Positions 15,346 to 24,082 of a DNA stretch of 64,000 nucleotides are shown here, one piece after another. Made by a program: the position numbers and the translations under genes. Each line of letters starts with the position of its first letter. Position 1 is the first letter of the stretch. Below the pieces are notes generated by a model. It did not search any database, was not told the origin of the DNA, and saw nothing but the letters and a program-made list of their open reading frames with translations. The DNA is from Acidobacteriota bacterium (GTDB taxonomy: Bacteria > Acidobacteriota > Thermoanaerobaculia > Thermoanaerobaculales > Thermoanaerobaculaceae): positions 35,337 to 99,336 of the forward strand of contig PMLC01000079.1 of assembly GCA_003158745.1 (NCBI GenBank). The letters are read 5' to 3'.

Positions 15346-17745
15346 GTGGCTGATTCGCTTGTCATCGTGGAGTCCCCCGCCAAGGCGCGGACGCTGGGTC
15401 GGTACCTCGGTAAGGGATATTCCGTCGTGGCTTCTGTTGGCCACGTGCGCGATCTGCCGAAGAACGACCTCGGGATCGACATCGAACACGGGTTCGAGCC
15501 GATCTATGAAGCACTGCCGGCGAAGCGCAAGGTCATTGCCGAAATTCAAGCAGCGGCCGAGCGCGCGGAAAGGGTGCTGCTCGCAACCGACCCTGACCGC
15601 GAGGGCGAGGCGATCGGGTGGCACCTCGCGGAGCTCCTCGGACGCACCGGCAAGCCCGTGGAGCGGGTCCTCTTTCACGAGATCACAAAACGCGCCGTTG
15701 TCGAGGCGCTCGCCCATCCCCGCCCTCTCGACCAGCGCCTCATCGACGCACAGCAAGCTCGGCGGGTGCTCGACCGGCTGATGGGCTACAGGCTCTCCCC
15801 GCTGCTGTGGGACAAGGTCAAGCGGGGGCTGTCGGCCGGGCGGGTCCAATCGGTCGCCCTCAAGATGATCTGCGACCGCGAGGCCGAGATCGAGGCATTC
15901 GTCCCGGAAGAGTACTGGCACCTCGACGCACATCTGGCCGCATCGCTCCCACCCACCTTCGTGGCGCGTCTGGCGCAACGCGAAGGCAAGAAGTTCGCGG
16001 TCCACGACGGCGAGACTGCGGCGGCCGTCAAGACCGAGGTCGAAGGCGACCGCTTCGTTGTCGCCAAGGTCAGCAAGCGGCGCCGGCAGCAGAAGGCTGC
16101 CCCTCCCTTTGTGACGGCCAAGCTGCAGCAGGCCGCGTACAAGCGCCACCACTACCCGGTCCGGAGGACCATGCAGCTCGCCCAGAAGCTCTACGAGGGC
16201 GTCGACCTTGGTGGCGGGGAGAGGGTCGGCCTGATCACCTACATGCGCACCGACTCCATGCGAGTTGCCGCCGAGGCGCTGGCTGCCGTTCGCGATATGA
16301 TCGCCGCCCAGTACGGCGCCGAGTTCCTCCCTGAAAAGCCTAACTTCTTCAAGAACCGCTCGGAGGCGCAGGACGCCCACGAGGCGATCCGGCCGACAGA
16401 TCCGGCTCGTACCCCGGAGTCGGTGGCCCGTAACCTATCCGCCGACGAGCTCAAGCTGTACACGCTGATCTGGCAACGTTTCGTCGCCTCGCAGATGACA
16501 CCGGCACAGTTCGACGTCACCGACGTGCTCGTCGAGGTTGGGCGCTACGGTTTCAAGGCCCGCGGCGAGATCGAGGTGGAGGCAGGCTTCCTCCGCGTCT
16601 ATCGCGAGGAGGAGGACCAGCAGGTGGGCGACAAGCCGGCCCAGGAGCAGGAGGACGAGGAACCGACCTCTAGGCGCCTGCCGGCACTGACCGTGGGTGA
16701 GACGCTCACACTTGAAGATCTCGCCTCTACGCAGAAGTTCACCCAGCCACCGCCCCGCTTCACCGAGTCCACGCTGGTCAAGGTCTTGGAGGAAAACGGC
16801 ATCGGGCGCCCGTCGACATACGCCCAGATCATTGCGACGATCTCCGACCGCTCATACGTCGAGCGCCAGAAGGGGACGTTCTTCCCCACCGAGCTCGGCA
16901 AGCTGGTCAACCGCCTCTTAATCGGCTCTTTCGGCGACCTCATCAACGAGACGTACACGGCGCGGATGGAGGAGGAGCTGGACGCCATCGCCGAGGGCAA
17001 GCTCGATTGGCACAAGGCGATCGCGCGTTTCTGGGCCTCATTCACCGCCGACCTCGAGCGGGCGAAGGCCGAGATGACCTCGGTGAAGCATGAGGGCGTT
17101 GCCACCGACCAGACCTGCCCGACGTGCGGCGCTCCAATGCTGCTTCGCTTCGGTCGGTACGGCGAGTACCTTGCCTGCTCCAACTACCCGACGTGCAAGA
17201 CAACCCGCGAACCCGGCACTCCGGGCATCACCGACGAGATCCCGTTGTGCCCCGAATGCAACGCCCCCATGGTCCTCAAGCGCTCGCGGTTCGGGCAGTT
17301 CTGGGCTTGCTCGCGCTACCCCGAGTGCAAGGGGATTCGCAAGCTCGTCACCGGCAAGGCCAGCCCCAACACGCCCAGCGGCGTGACCTGCCCCGAGTGC
17401 GGTGAAGGCGAAATCGTCGAGAAGCGCTCCCGGCGTGGACGCTCCTTCTGGGGGTGCAACCGCTACCCAAAGTGCTCGTTCACGCTGCCGGTCAAGCCGG
17501 TGCTCCACCCCTGCCCATCGTGCGGGGCTCCCTTCGTGATGGAGAAGAAGACGGTGCGGCGCGGCGTCGAGTGGGTATGCGCGAAGGACGAGTGCGGGTT
17601 CCGCGGTCCGGCCGAAGGCGAGCCGACCACCGGCGACGCCCAGCCGGCAGCGGCCGCGGAAGGGAATGCGAAGCCCGCCGCGATCCGGCCCCCGAAGGTC
17701 ACGGCTCGCAAGCCCGCGAAGGGGCGAAAACCGCGCACGAAGTGA
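15346..17745 (+). CDS. topA: DNA topoisomerase I
   Basis: 799 residues. It relaxes negative supercoils by a 5'-phosphotyrosine intermediate. The Toprim domain opens with LVIVESPAKARTLGRYLG and carries the metal-binding DPDREGEAIGWH. The catalytic Tyr is Tyr299 in GLITYMRTDSMR; RPSTYAQIIATI follows. The C-terminus has four zinc-ribbon repeats (CPTCGAPML, CPECNAPMV, CPECGEGEI, CPSCGAPFV, each with a second Cys pair; the last pair is spaced wider), then a basic Ala/Pro/Lys tail. GTG 15346 is chosen because GGAGGA lies 6 nt upstream and the protein then begins VADSLVIVES; the frame extends upstream without support. It overlaps trmFO by GTGA. Confidence 0.97.
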   Translation: MADSLVIVESPAKARTLGRYLGKGYSVVASVGHVRDLPKNDLGIDIEHGFEPIYEALPAKRKVIAEIQAAAERAERVLLATDPDREGEAIGWHLAELLGRTGKPVERVLFHEITKRAVVEALAHPRPLDQRLIDAQQARRVLDRLMGYRLSPLLWDKVKRGLSAGRVQSVALKMICDREAEIEAFVPEEYWHLDAHLAASLPPTFVARLAQREGKKFAVHDGETAAAVKTEVEGDRFVVAKVSKRRRQQKAAPPFVTAKLQQAAYKRHHYPVRRTMQLAQKLYEGVDLGGGERVGLITYMRTDSMRVAAEALAAVRDMIAAQYGAEFLPEKPNFFKNRSEAQDAHEAIRPTDPARTPESVARNLSADELKLYTLIWQRFVASQMTPAQFDVTDVLVEVGRYGFKARGEIEVEAGFLRVYREEEDQQVGDKPAQEQEDEEPTSRRLPALTVGETLTLEDLASTQKFTQPPPRFTESTLVKVLEENGIGRPSTYAQIIATISDRSYVERQKGTFFPTELGKLVNRLLIGSFGDLINETYTARMEEELDAIAEGKLDWHKAIARFWASFTADLERAKAEMTSVKHEGVATDQTCPTCGAPMLLRFGRYGEYLACSNYPTCKTTREPGTPGITDEIPLCPECNAPMVLKRSRFGQFWACSRYPECKGIRKLVTGKASPNTPSGVTCPECGEGEIVEKRSRRGRSFWGCNRYPKCSFTLPVKPVLHPCPSCGAPFVMEKKTVRRGVEWVCAKDECGFRGPAEGEPTTGDAQPAAAAEGNAKPAAIRPPKVTARKPAKGRKPRTK

Positions 17746-19100
17746 CTGAGCCCGTGACGGTGGTTGGTGGCGGTCTGGCAGGGTGCGAGGCTGCTTGGCA
17801 GCTTGCCTCGGCAGGCGTGGCCGTGCGCCTGTTCGAGATGCGCCCAGGCGTATCGACGCCCGCGCACCGTACCGGCGACCTCGCTGAGCTCGTGTGCTCA
17901 AACTCCCTGCGCTCAGACAACCCCGAGAACGCCGTCGGTCTGCTCAAGCGGGAGATGCAATCAATGGGCTCGGTGATCCTGGCTGCCGCAAGGGTCGCCG
18001 CTCTCCCCGCGGGGGACGCACTGGCGGTCGACCGCGAGGTGTTTGCCGCTGGCGTCCAGGGGGCGATCGGGAGCCACCCGTTGATCACGGTCGCGCGGGA
18101 GGAGGTGCGCACGGTGCCCGACGGCCCTGCGATCATCGCATCCGGTCCTCTCACGGCACCCGCCCTCCTCGAATCGCTCTCGACTCTGCTTGGCGAGGGC
18201 TCGCTCTCCTTCTTCGACGCGATCGCTCCAGTCGTCGCTGCGGACTCGCTGGAGATGGGAAGACTGTTCCGCGCGTCGCGCTACGGCAAGGGCGGGGACG
18301 ACTACCTCAACGCGCCGATGGACCGCGAGGCGTATTTGAGGTTCGTGGACGCTCTGCGTGCCGCGGACAAGGTTCCCGAGAGGGAGTTCGAGCGCGACGT
18401 CCCGTACTTCGAAGGATGCCTGCCGATCGAGGTGATGGCCGACCGGGGGATCGACACCCTCCGGTACGGTCCGATGAAGCCGGTGGGGTTGCCGGACCCT
18501 GCCACTGGGCGTCACGCGTACGCCGTGGTTCAGCTCCGTCGCGACGACCTGGCCGCGTCGCATTGGAACCTCGTGGGCTTCCAGACCCGGATGACGTTCG
18601 CTTCGCAGCAACAGGTGTTCCGCACGATCCCAGGCCTCGAGAACGCTCGCTTCGTGCGGCTCGGCATGATCCACCGCAACACGTTCATTTGCGCCCCGAA
18701 GCACCTCGACGCGCAGCTCCGCCTGAAGGTCCGACCCTCGGTGCGCCTCGCCGGACAGCTCACCGGCGTTGAGGGGTACGTCGAATCTGCGGCGATGGGC
18801 CTCCTGGCCGGGTTGTCGCTCGCATCCGAGCTGCGTGGGCTGGAGCTTGGGCCCCCCCCGCCGTGGACCGCACACGGCGGGCTCGTGCGCCACCTCACCG
18901 AACGCCCGCCGCACCGGTTTCAGCCCGCCAACGCGGCCTGGGGGCTGATGAGCGAACCGATGGTCGAGCTGCCGCGGGAGAAGGGTCAACGCCGCAAGGC
19001 CGCTGCGGCCGCTGCACTCGAGGCAATCGCCGTGTGGCGCGCCGCGGTCGGATGGGTGGTCCCTGTCATTTCCCCCGACCTTCTCGGGCACCGGGCGTAG
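17742..19100 (+). CDS. trmFO: tRNA (uracil-54-C5)-methyltransferase, folate- and FAD-dependent
   Basis: 452 residues. It makes ribothymidine at tRNA position 54 using methylenetetrahydrofolate and FADH2. The FAD-binding GGGLAGCEAAWQLA is at residues 9-22, followed by LFEMRP, the diagnostic ELVCSNSLRSD, and NTFICAPKHLDAQLRL, which carries the second conserved Cys; GYVESAAMGLLAG is near the C-terminus. The GTG at 17742 overlaps the topA stop; another in-frame GTG at 17754 is possible. Position directly after topA is conserved in many bacteria. It converges on rluE across an ~80-bp GC-rich palindromic gap. Confidence 0.95.
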   Translation: MTEPVTVVGGGLAGCEAAWQLASAGVAVRLFEMRPGVSTPAHRTGDLAELVCSNSLRSDNPENAVGLLKREMQSMGSVILAAARVAALPAGDALAVDREVFAAGVQGAIGSHPLITVAREEVRTVPDGPAIIASGPLTAPALLESLSTLLGEGSLSFFDAIAPVVAADSLEMGRLFRASRYGKGGDDYLNAPMDREAYLRFVDALRAADKVPEREFERDVPYFEGCLPIEVMADRGIDTLRYGPMKPVGLPDPATGRHAYAVVQLRRDDLAASHWNLVGFQTRMTFASQQQVFRTIPGLENARFVRLGMIHRNTFICAPKHLDAQLRLKVRPSVRLAGQLTGVEGYVESAAMGLLAGLSLASELRGLELGPPPPWTAHGGLVRHLTERPPHRFQPANAAWGLMSEPMVELPREKGQRRKAAAAAALEAIAVWRAAVGWVVPVISPDLLGHRA

Positions 19101-19182
19101 GGGACGGATGAAGCGTGGCCGTTGGTCGGTCGTAGCGGCCGCCCGCCGGGCGGCCGGCCGTTCGGTGAGAAGGACCTCCGGT

Positions 19183-19731
19183 TCAGGGCGCTGCGAGCCT
19201 GCGGAGTGCGGCAACTTCGGAGGCAGTGAGCTCACGCCCCTCGCCCTGGTAAAGATCGCCAAGTTCGACGGGACCGACCGCGGTCCGGACAAGTCGCCTG
19301 ACCTTGAACCCCGCCGCGAGGAACAGACGCCGGATCTCGCGGTTGCGCCCCTCGTGGAGCACAACCTCGAATCGGGTTCCGCCGCGGGGCGCCTTGCCGA
19401 GGTGGCGCACCTCGACGGGGAGCACCGGCTGCCCTTTGATCAGGAATCCGCCGCGGCGCATCCCTTCCAAATCCTGGTCACCTGGGAAGCCCTCGACGGC
19501 CACAAGGTAGGTCTTGGCGACGGCTCCCGGGTCCATCAGGCGCTGCGCGAATCGGGAGTCGTCGCAGAACAGGAGCAGCCCTTCGGAGTCCCTGTCGAGG
19601 CGACCAACCGCAAACCAGTCGCGGTAGTCGGCGGGCAGGAGATCAAAAACGGTGTTCGCGCCACCCTCTTGGACCCGCGAAACGACGACCCTGCGCGGCT
19701 TGTTGAAGGCAAAGAGCCTCGGCAGGTTCAG
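19183..19731 (-). CDS. rluE: Pseudouridine synthase, RluE/RsuA family, without S4 domain
   Basis: About 182 residues if initiated at CTG 19731. RsuA-family enzymes isomerise specific uridines in rRNA. The catalytic motif GRLDRDSEGLLLF contains the nucleophilic Asp46; LFAFNKPRRV, LVAVEGFP and LHEGRNREIRRLF are further family signatures. An N-terminal S4 domain is absent, as in RluE of 23S rRNA, though exact specificity cannot be shown. No ATG, GTG or TTG exists near the domain start; CTG overlaps the asnB TGA as CTGA, with AAGGAGG immediately upstream. A second CTG two codons in is the alternative. The upstream open frame is a shadow of asnB. Confidence 0.85.
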   Translation of the reverse strand: MNLPRLFAFNKPRRVVVSRVQEGGANTVFDLLPADYRDWFAVGRLDRDSEGLLLFCDDSRFAQRLMDPGAVAKTYLVAVEGFPGDQDLEGMRRGGFLIKGQPVLPVEVRHLGKAPRGGTRFEVVLHEGRNREIRRLFLAAGFKVRRLVRTAVGPVELGDLYQGEGRELTASEVAALRRLAAP

Positions 19732-21557
19732 ATCCCTCCTTCTGGTCGGAACGCGGTGTCGTAGAGCCGCCGGGCCCACCCCCGCATCGCAAAGTCGCTC
19801 CCCTTCGAGCCGGGCTTGTCGCCGAGCACCCACTGCCTGAGCGGGACGGAGAAGCCCGTCTTCGGGCGGGTGAAAACGGCGCGCGGCAGAGGCTTGGAGG
19901 GACTCGCGGGCAGGTAGCGCTTGCGGTCGCCGCGTGCGTGCACCAGCAGCGGCGCCACCGCGCGCAGAAGGTGAGCCTCGACCAGCGGCACCCGCACCTC
20001 GAGCGAGTGCGCCATGCTTGCCCAGTCGATGTCGCGCAGGAGTTGGTCCTTCATGTAAAAGCGCGAGTCGAGCGCCACGACCCTCTCGAACGCCCTGCCC
20101 GGATCGGGATCGAGGCCTCGAGCGAACAGCGCGACCGGGTCGAGCCGTCGCATCCCCTCCCGTGCGACCTCCTCGCCGAGGATCTCGCCGAGCTCCCACG
20201 GCATGAACATCGCGCGCAGCACGAAGTACGCGTTCGGGTAGTCACGGCTGTACTTGATGACGGCTCCGCTCTTCGGGCTCACGCGTGCACTGCGCCTCGG
20301 GGCGAGCGCCCTGTACGCCGCCAGAACCGCGTCCCCGAGGAACGGGACGCGAGACGGGATGCCCCACATACGCACAGCGAGTGGCACCTTCCAGGACGTG
20401 AAGTAGCCGCCGAGGAGCTCGTCGCCACCCGTGCCGGAGAGCGCCACCTTGATTCCGACTTCCGCCACGGCGCGGCTCACGAAGTACGAGTTGACCGCGT
20501 CCACCGTAGGTTGGTCCATCGCCTCGATGACCTTTGGGAACTCCCGCTGAAACTCGTCCTTTGAGATCAGCCGCGTCGTGTGGTCGGTGCCGTAGTAGCG
20601 GGCGACCTCTTCCGCGAGCGGTGCCTCGTCGCGGACCGTGCCCTGGTACTCGGTGAAAGCGAGCGTCACCGTCTTCAGATCGGCGGCGCCCGCGTCGCGG
20701 GCGAGGCCGATGATCGAGGTCGAGTCGCGTCCGGACGAGAGGAACGCGCCGACCCGCACGTCCGAGACGAGGTGGTAACGGACCGAATCGAGAAACGCCT
20801 GCCGCATCCGCTCGACCCGTTCCTCTTCGGATACCCTGGCCGGATCGCGCACGGCCTCGGTGAGGATCTCCGCGATGGAGGCGTACGCCTGCGGCTCCGC
20901 CACCCCACGCCCGTCGACCCACGCGTAACTGCCCGCCGGGAGCGCCCGGATCGCCTCGTAGAGCGTGAACGGTTCCGGTACGGAGCCGCGCAGGAAGAAG
21001 CCGACCACACCGGCCGGGTCCTGGCGGTGCGAAACCCGACCGCCTGCCAGCAGGGCTTTTACTTGGGATGCGATCCGCACGGAGCCGGATCCCACGGTGT
21101 AGTACAGCGGCTTGACGCCGTAGAGATCGCGCGCGAGGAGCGTTCTCCCGGCCCTGATGTCGTACAGCGCGAAGGCGAACATCCCGAGGAGGCGCGGGAG
21201 CATCTCGGTACCCAAGACGGCGTACAGCTCGAGGAGCACCTCGGTGTCGGACGTGCTGCGCAGACCCGTGCCCCCGTCCGGCAGCAGCGACCGCAGCTCG
21301 TGGTAGTTGTAGATCTCGCCGTTGAAGACGATGACTCTCGTGCCATCCGCGCTGACCATCGGCTGGGCGCCCGTATCGGAGAGGTCGATGATGGCGAGGC
21401 GGCGGTGGCCAAGGCCCACGCGGCCGTCGGGAGAGAACCACTCGCCGCATCCGTCAGGCCCGCGGGAGGCCATCGAGTCACGAATCCGGAGGAGCTCCTC
21501 CCGATCCACGGCGGGTCCGCGGGTATCGAAGCTGCAGATGGCGGCGATTCCGCACAT
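19728..21557 (-). CDS. asnB: Asparagine synthetase (glutamine-hydrolysing)
   Basis: 609 residues. It converts aspartate, glutamine and ATP to asparagine. Cys2 (MCGIAA) becomes the N-terminal nucleophile of the class II glutaminase domain, which also shows SRGPDGCGEW, GHRRLAIIDLS and FNGEIYNYHELR. The synthetase domain has the PP-loop SSGRDS at 274-279 (a variant of SGGxDS) and LSGTGGDELLGGYF. Such family members also act in surface-glycan and peptide amidation, but nothing nearby forces that. The gene is transcribed with rluE (CTGA overlap) and sits inside the otherwise conserved trmFO-xerC interval on the opposite strand. Confidence 0.93.
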   Translation of the reverse strand: MCGIAAICSFDTRGPAVDREELLRIRDSMASRGPDGCGEWFSPDGRVGLGHRRLAIIDLSDTGAQPMVSADGTRVIVFNGEIYNYHELRSLLPDGGTGLRSTSDTEVLLELYAVLGTEMLPRLLGMFAFALYDIRAGRTLLARDLYGVKPLYYTVGSGSVRIASQVKALLAGGRVSHRQDPAGVVGFFLRGSVPEPFTLYEAIRALPAGSYAWVDGRGVAEPQAYASIAEILTEAVRDPARVSEEERVERMRQAFLDSVRYHLVSDVRVGAFLSSGRDSTSIIGLARDAGAADLKTVTLAFTEYQGTVRDEAPLAEEVARYYGTDHTTRLISKDEFQREFPKVIEAMDQPTVDAVNSYFVSRAVAEVGIKVALSGTGGDELLGGYFTSWKVPLAVRMWGIPSRVPFLGDAVLAAYRALAPRRSARVSPKSGAVIKYSRDYPNAYFVLRAMFMPWELGEILGEEVAREGMRRLDPVALFARGLDPDPGRAFERVVALDSRFYMKDQLLRDIDWASMAHSLEVRVPLVEAHLLRAVAPLLVHARGDRKRYLPASPSKPLPRAVFTRPKTGFSVPLRQWVLGDKPGSKGSDFAMRGWARRLYDTAFRPEGGI

Positions 21558-21630
21558 GGCGAGTGGCGACCCCGCAGCGGCGAGGCTCGGGCCATTATCG
21601 GGTATCGCCGCGACCGGTCAAGCCGGAGGC

Positions 21631-21636
21631 TACAAT
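21631..21636 (+). promoter_or_regulatory. -10 box (GGCTACAAT) directly before xerC
   Basis: TACAAT ends 6 nt before the GTG of xerC. The transcript would start at the initiation codon. A GGAGG lies upstream of the box (21624-21629 region), too far from GTG for normal use. Confidence 0.45.
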
Positions 21637-21642
21637 GCCGGC

Positions 21643-22539
21643 GTGCCCTGGCGTCTCGACGAGTTCACCGCCTACGTGCGCGACGAACGCAACCTCTCGC
21701 CCAACACGCTGCGGGCGTACGAGCGCGAGATTTCACAGTTCGTCGCCTTCGCGGGCGGCGAGATGGGGTGCGCCGATCCGCGCGGCGTGAGCGCGAACGT
21801 CATCCGCGCCTACCTTGCGCACCTGCACGGCAGGAAACTGGCCCGGGTCTCGACGCAGCGGGCGCTCGCCGCGCTGCGGACGTACTTCCGGTTCCTGGGC
21901 CGCGAAGGTGAGGTGCAGACCAACCCTGCCAAGGTTGTGCCGACTCCGCGAGCCCCAAAGAAGCTGCCGGAGGTGGTGACGGCGCCCCAACTCGCTGAGC
22001 TGCTCGAGGCACTACCGCAGGACCCCGCGGGACGACGCGACCGGGCGGCACTCGAGCTGCTCTACGGATCCGGGGTGCGCGCGAGCGAGCTGGTAGGGCT
22101 CGACCTCGATGACGTGGACTTGACCCGGCGGCTCGCCCGGGTGCAGGGCAAGGGCGGCAAGGAGCGCCTCGTCCCGTTCGGCCGCGAGGCCGAGCGTGCC
22201 TTGCGGGCGTACCTCCCCGACCGTGCGGCGTGGCGCTCGCACGGCCGAGAGCTGCCGTCCGGCGAGCCGCTCTTCGTCAACCAGCGCGGTGGGAGGTTGT
22301 CGGACCGTTCGCTACGCCGAATCCTCGAAGCCGCGGTGTTCCGCGTGGCGATGGCGACCCACATCCACCCCCACACGCTACGCCACGCGTTCGCCACCCA
22401 CCTTCTGGAGGCAGGGATGGACCTGCGGGCGATCCAGGAGCTGCTCGGCCACGCGTCGCTGTCCACCACGCAGCGCTACACGCACCTCGACTTCGCTCAC
22501 CTGATGGACACCTACAACAAGGCGCATCCGAAGGCCTGA
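21643..22539 (+). CDS. xerC: Tyrosine recombinase XerC
   Basis: 298 residues, the standard Xer size. It resolves chromosome dimers at dif with XerD and FtsK. The N-terminal SAM-like core-binding part (LSPNTLRAYEREISQF) is followed by the catalytic domain with Arg146 (GSGVRASEL), a Lys near 170-173 (GKGGKERLVPFG), His244/Arg247 (HPHTLRHAFATHLL), His270 (LGHASLSTT) and Tyr279 (QRYTHL). All six catalytic residues are present. Location upstream of hslV-hslU matches the conserved xerC-hslV-hslU order, which argues for XerC and against a mobile-element integrase. GTG 21643 is chosen from protein length and the TACAAT box. Confidence 0.93.
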   Translation: MPWRLDEFTAYVRDERNLSPNTLRAYEREISQFVAFAGGEMGCADPRGVSANVIRAYLAHLHGRKLARVSTQRALAALRTYFRFLGREGEVQTNPAKVVPTPRAPKKLPEVVTAPQLAELLEALPQDPAGRRDRAALELLYGSGVRASELVGLDLDDVDLTRRLARVQGKGGKERLVPFGREAERALRAYLPDRAAWRSHGRELPSGEPLFVNQRGGRLSDRSLRRILEAAVFRVAMATHIHPHTLRHAFATHLLEAGMDLRAIQELLGHASLSTTQRYTHLDFAHLMDTYNKAHPKA

Positions 22540-22573
22540 AGGACGGCAGGTCGGGCGTCGTCGGCCGACGTGC

Positions 22574-23455
22574 TCAGTTCGAGAAGAGCAAGGCGATGCC
22601 GACGAACGTGACTGCGGTGCCGGTGAGCGCGCGAGCTGTCGGCCGGTAGCGTTCCGTGGCCATCAGAAGCGGGATCACGAGCACGGGGGTGGTCGCCATT
22701 AGGGTTGCTGCGATCCCCACGTCGGTAAAGCGGGCGGCCACGAGCGACATCCAGACTCCGAGGAAGGGGCCGAACACAGCCCCGCCCAGGAGGAAGGGCC
22801 ACGCACGCCGCACCGACCCGGGCACGTCGAGGGCGTACACGCGGCCTGTGAATGCCGTGAGCGTCCAGATCAACGACGTGGCGGCAGCCATCCGGACCCA
22901 GGTTGCGGTGAGCGCTGGCATCTCCCCCGCCATGCCGATCTTTGCCAGCACAAATCCCACCCCCTGGCACACGGCGCCCACGAGCGCCAGCGCGACGCCA
23001 GTAATCTCCCGACGGCCGTTCACCTCTCCCGCCTTGCGCTCACCCACCACCCACGACACCCCTGCAAGGGTGGTTACAATCCCCAATAGCGCCGTGCGGC
23101 CGGGGTGCTCCTTGAGCAGCACCAAGCCTGCCAATGAGGCAAAAACCGGTGCCATGGCCATAACGAGCAGTGACAGTCTTGCCCCGATGCGCCGCAGTGC
23201 CTCGAACAAAGCAAGATCTCCGATCACGAGACCGACGATGCCGCTCAGGGCAAGGAAGAAGAGCCGCTGGCGGTTGACCGTGGCGAAGGCCGGACCGGCG
23301 AGAACCATGGTGGCGGTGAGCAGTGCGAGAGCCAGGGGCAGACGCAGGAGGTTGACGCGAAAAGCCCCAATCCGGCGCGCGGCTTCCGCAAAAAAGAGGC
23401 CGGTAAATGCCCATAGCAGGGCGGTGGCGAGGGCCGCGAGCTCTCCGGTCGGCAT
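22574..23455 (-). CDS. EamA/DMT-family transporter
   Basis: 293 residues with ten predicted helices in two similar EamA halves (LATALLWAFTGLFFAEAARR; GVALALVGAVCQGVGFVLAK). The drug/metabolite superfamily exports or imports small metabolites through the inner membrane; the substrate is unknown. The ATG at 23455 gives a protein beginning MPTGELAALATALLWAF, at the first helix; the longer open frame has no support. It lies on the strand opposite to xerC and hslV and so interrupts that conserved pair, converging on xerC with a 34-bp gap. Confidence 0.88.
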   Translation of the reverse strand: MPTGELAALATALLWAFTGLFFAEAARRIGAFRVNLLRLPLALALLTATMVLAGPAFATVNRQRLFFLALSGIVGLVIGDLALFEALRRIGARLSLLVMAMAPVFASLAGLVLLKEHPGRTALLGIVTTLAGVSWVVGERKAGEVNGRREITGVALALVGAVCQGVGFVLAKIGMAGEMPALTATWVRMAAATSLIWTLTAFTGRVYALDVPGSVRRAWPFLLGGAVFGPFLGVWMSLVAARFTDVGIAATLMATTPVLVIPLLMATERYRPTARALTGTAVTFVGIALLFSN

Positions 23456-23542
23456 AGGCACCGGCGGGACGCCGGCTGGTATAGGATACGCGCAACCGAG
23501 TAGGGAGGTTTGGCGACTATAGTCTGAAGCGGGAGGTGGTCC

Positions 23543-24082
23543 ATGCGCATCCGTTGGCATCACACAACCATCTGCGCTATACGCCGGGACGGCGTTACCG
23601 CGATGGCGTGCGACGGTCAGGTCACGCTCGGGAACACGGTCCTAAAGCACGGGGCGACCAAGCTTCGGCGTCTGGGCGGCGGTCGGGTCCTGGCGGGCTT
23701 CGCGGGCTCGGTGGCGGACGCGCTCGCGCTGTTCACCCGCTTCGAGGCCAAGTTCGAGGAGTTTGCCGGCAACCTGGAGCGGGCCGCGGTGGAGCTAGCG
23801 CGCGACTGGCGCACCGACCGCGCCCTCCGCCACCTCGAGGCGATGATGGTCGTCGCCGACCGCGAACACCTCTTGCTCCTTTCCGGATCGGGCGAGGTCA
23901 TCGTCCCTGACGACGGCGTGCTGGCGATCGGCTCCGGCGGGCCCGTGGCGCTCGGAGCGGCGCGAGCTCTGATCGCCCACTCGAGCCTCGAAGCCGCGGA
24001 GGTCGCGCGTGAGGCGCTTCTCATCGCCGCAGGGATCGACCTCTACACCAACGACCACATCACGGTGGAGGTGGTCCCGTGA
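23543..24082 (+). CDS. hslV: ATP-dependent protease peptidase subunit HslV
   Basis: 179 residues. It forms the dodecameric proteolytic core of HslUV. It is an N-terminal-nucleophile hydrolase: the mature chain should start at Thr8 ([12 protein letters not shown]) after a short propeptide, as in Bacillus ClpQ-like forms. Also seen are [47 protein letters not shown] and [22 protein letters not shown] segments. GGGAGG lies 6 nt before the ATG, and a TATAGT box at 23518-23523 is a candidate -10. It is translationally coupled to hslU by GTGA. Confidence 0.96.
   Translation: MRIRWHHTTICAIRRDGVTAMACDGQVTLGNTVLKHGATKLRRLGGGRVLAGFAGSVADALALFTRFEAKFEEFAGNLERAAVELARDWRTDRALRHLEAMMVVADREHLLLLSGSGEVIVPDDGVLAIGSGGPVALGAARALIAHSSLEAAEVAREALLIAAGIDLYTNDHITVEVVP

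Noticed and set aside
19137..19155. GC palindrome between trmFO and rluE as a bidirectional terminator
   Set aside because: GGCCGCCCG/CGGGCGGCC has almost no loop and no T-run on either side; it may be a composition effect.
21643..22539. Tyrosine recombinase as a mobile-element integrase
   Set aside because: Length, all Xer residues and position upstream of hslVU match chromosomal XerC; no attachment repeats or cargo genes are nearby.
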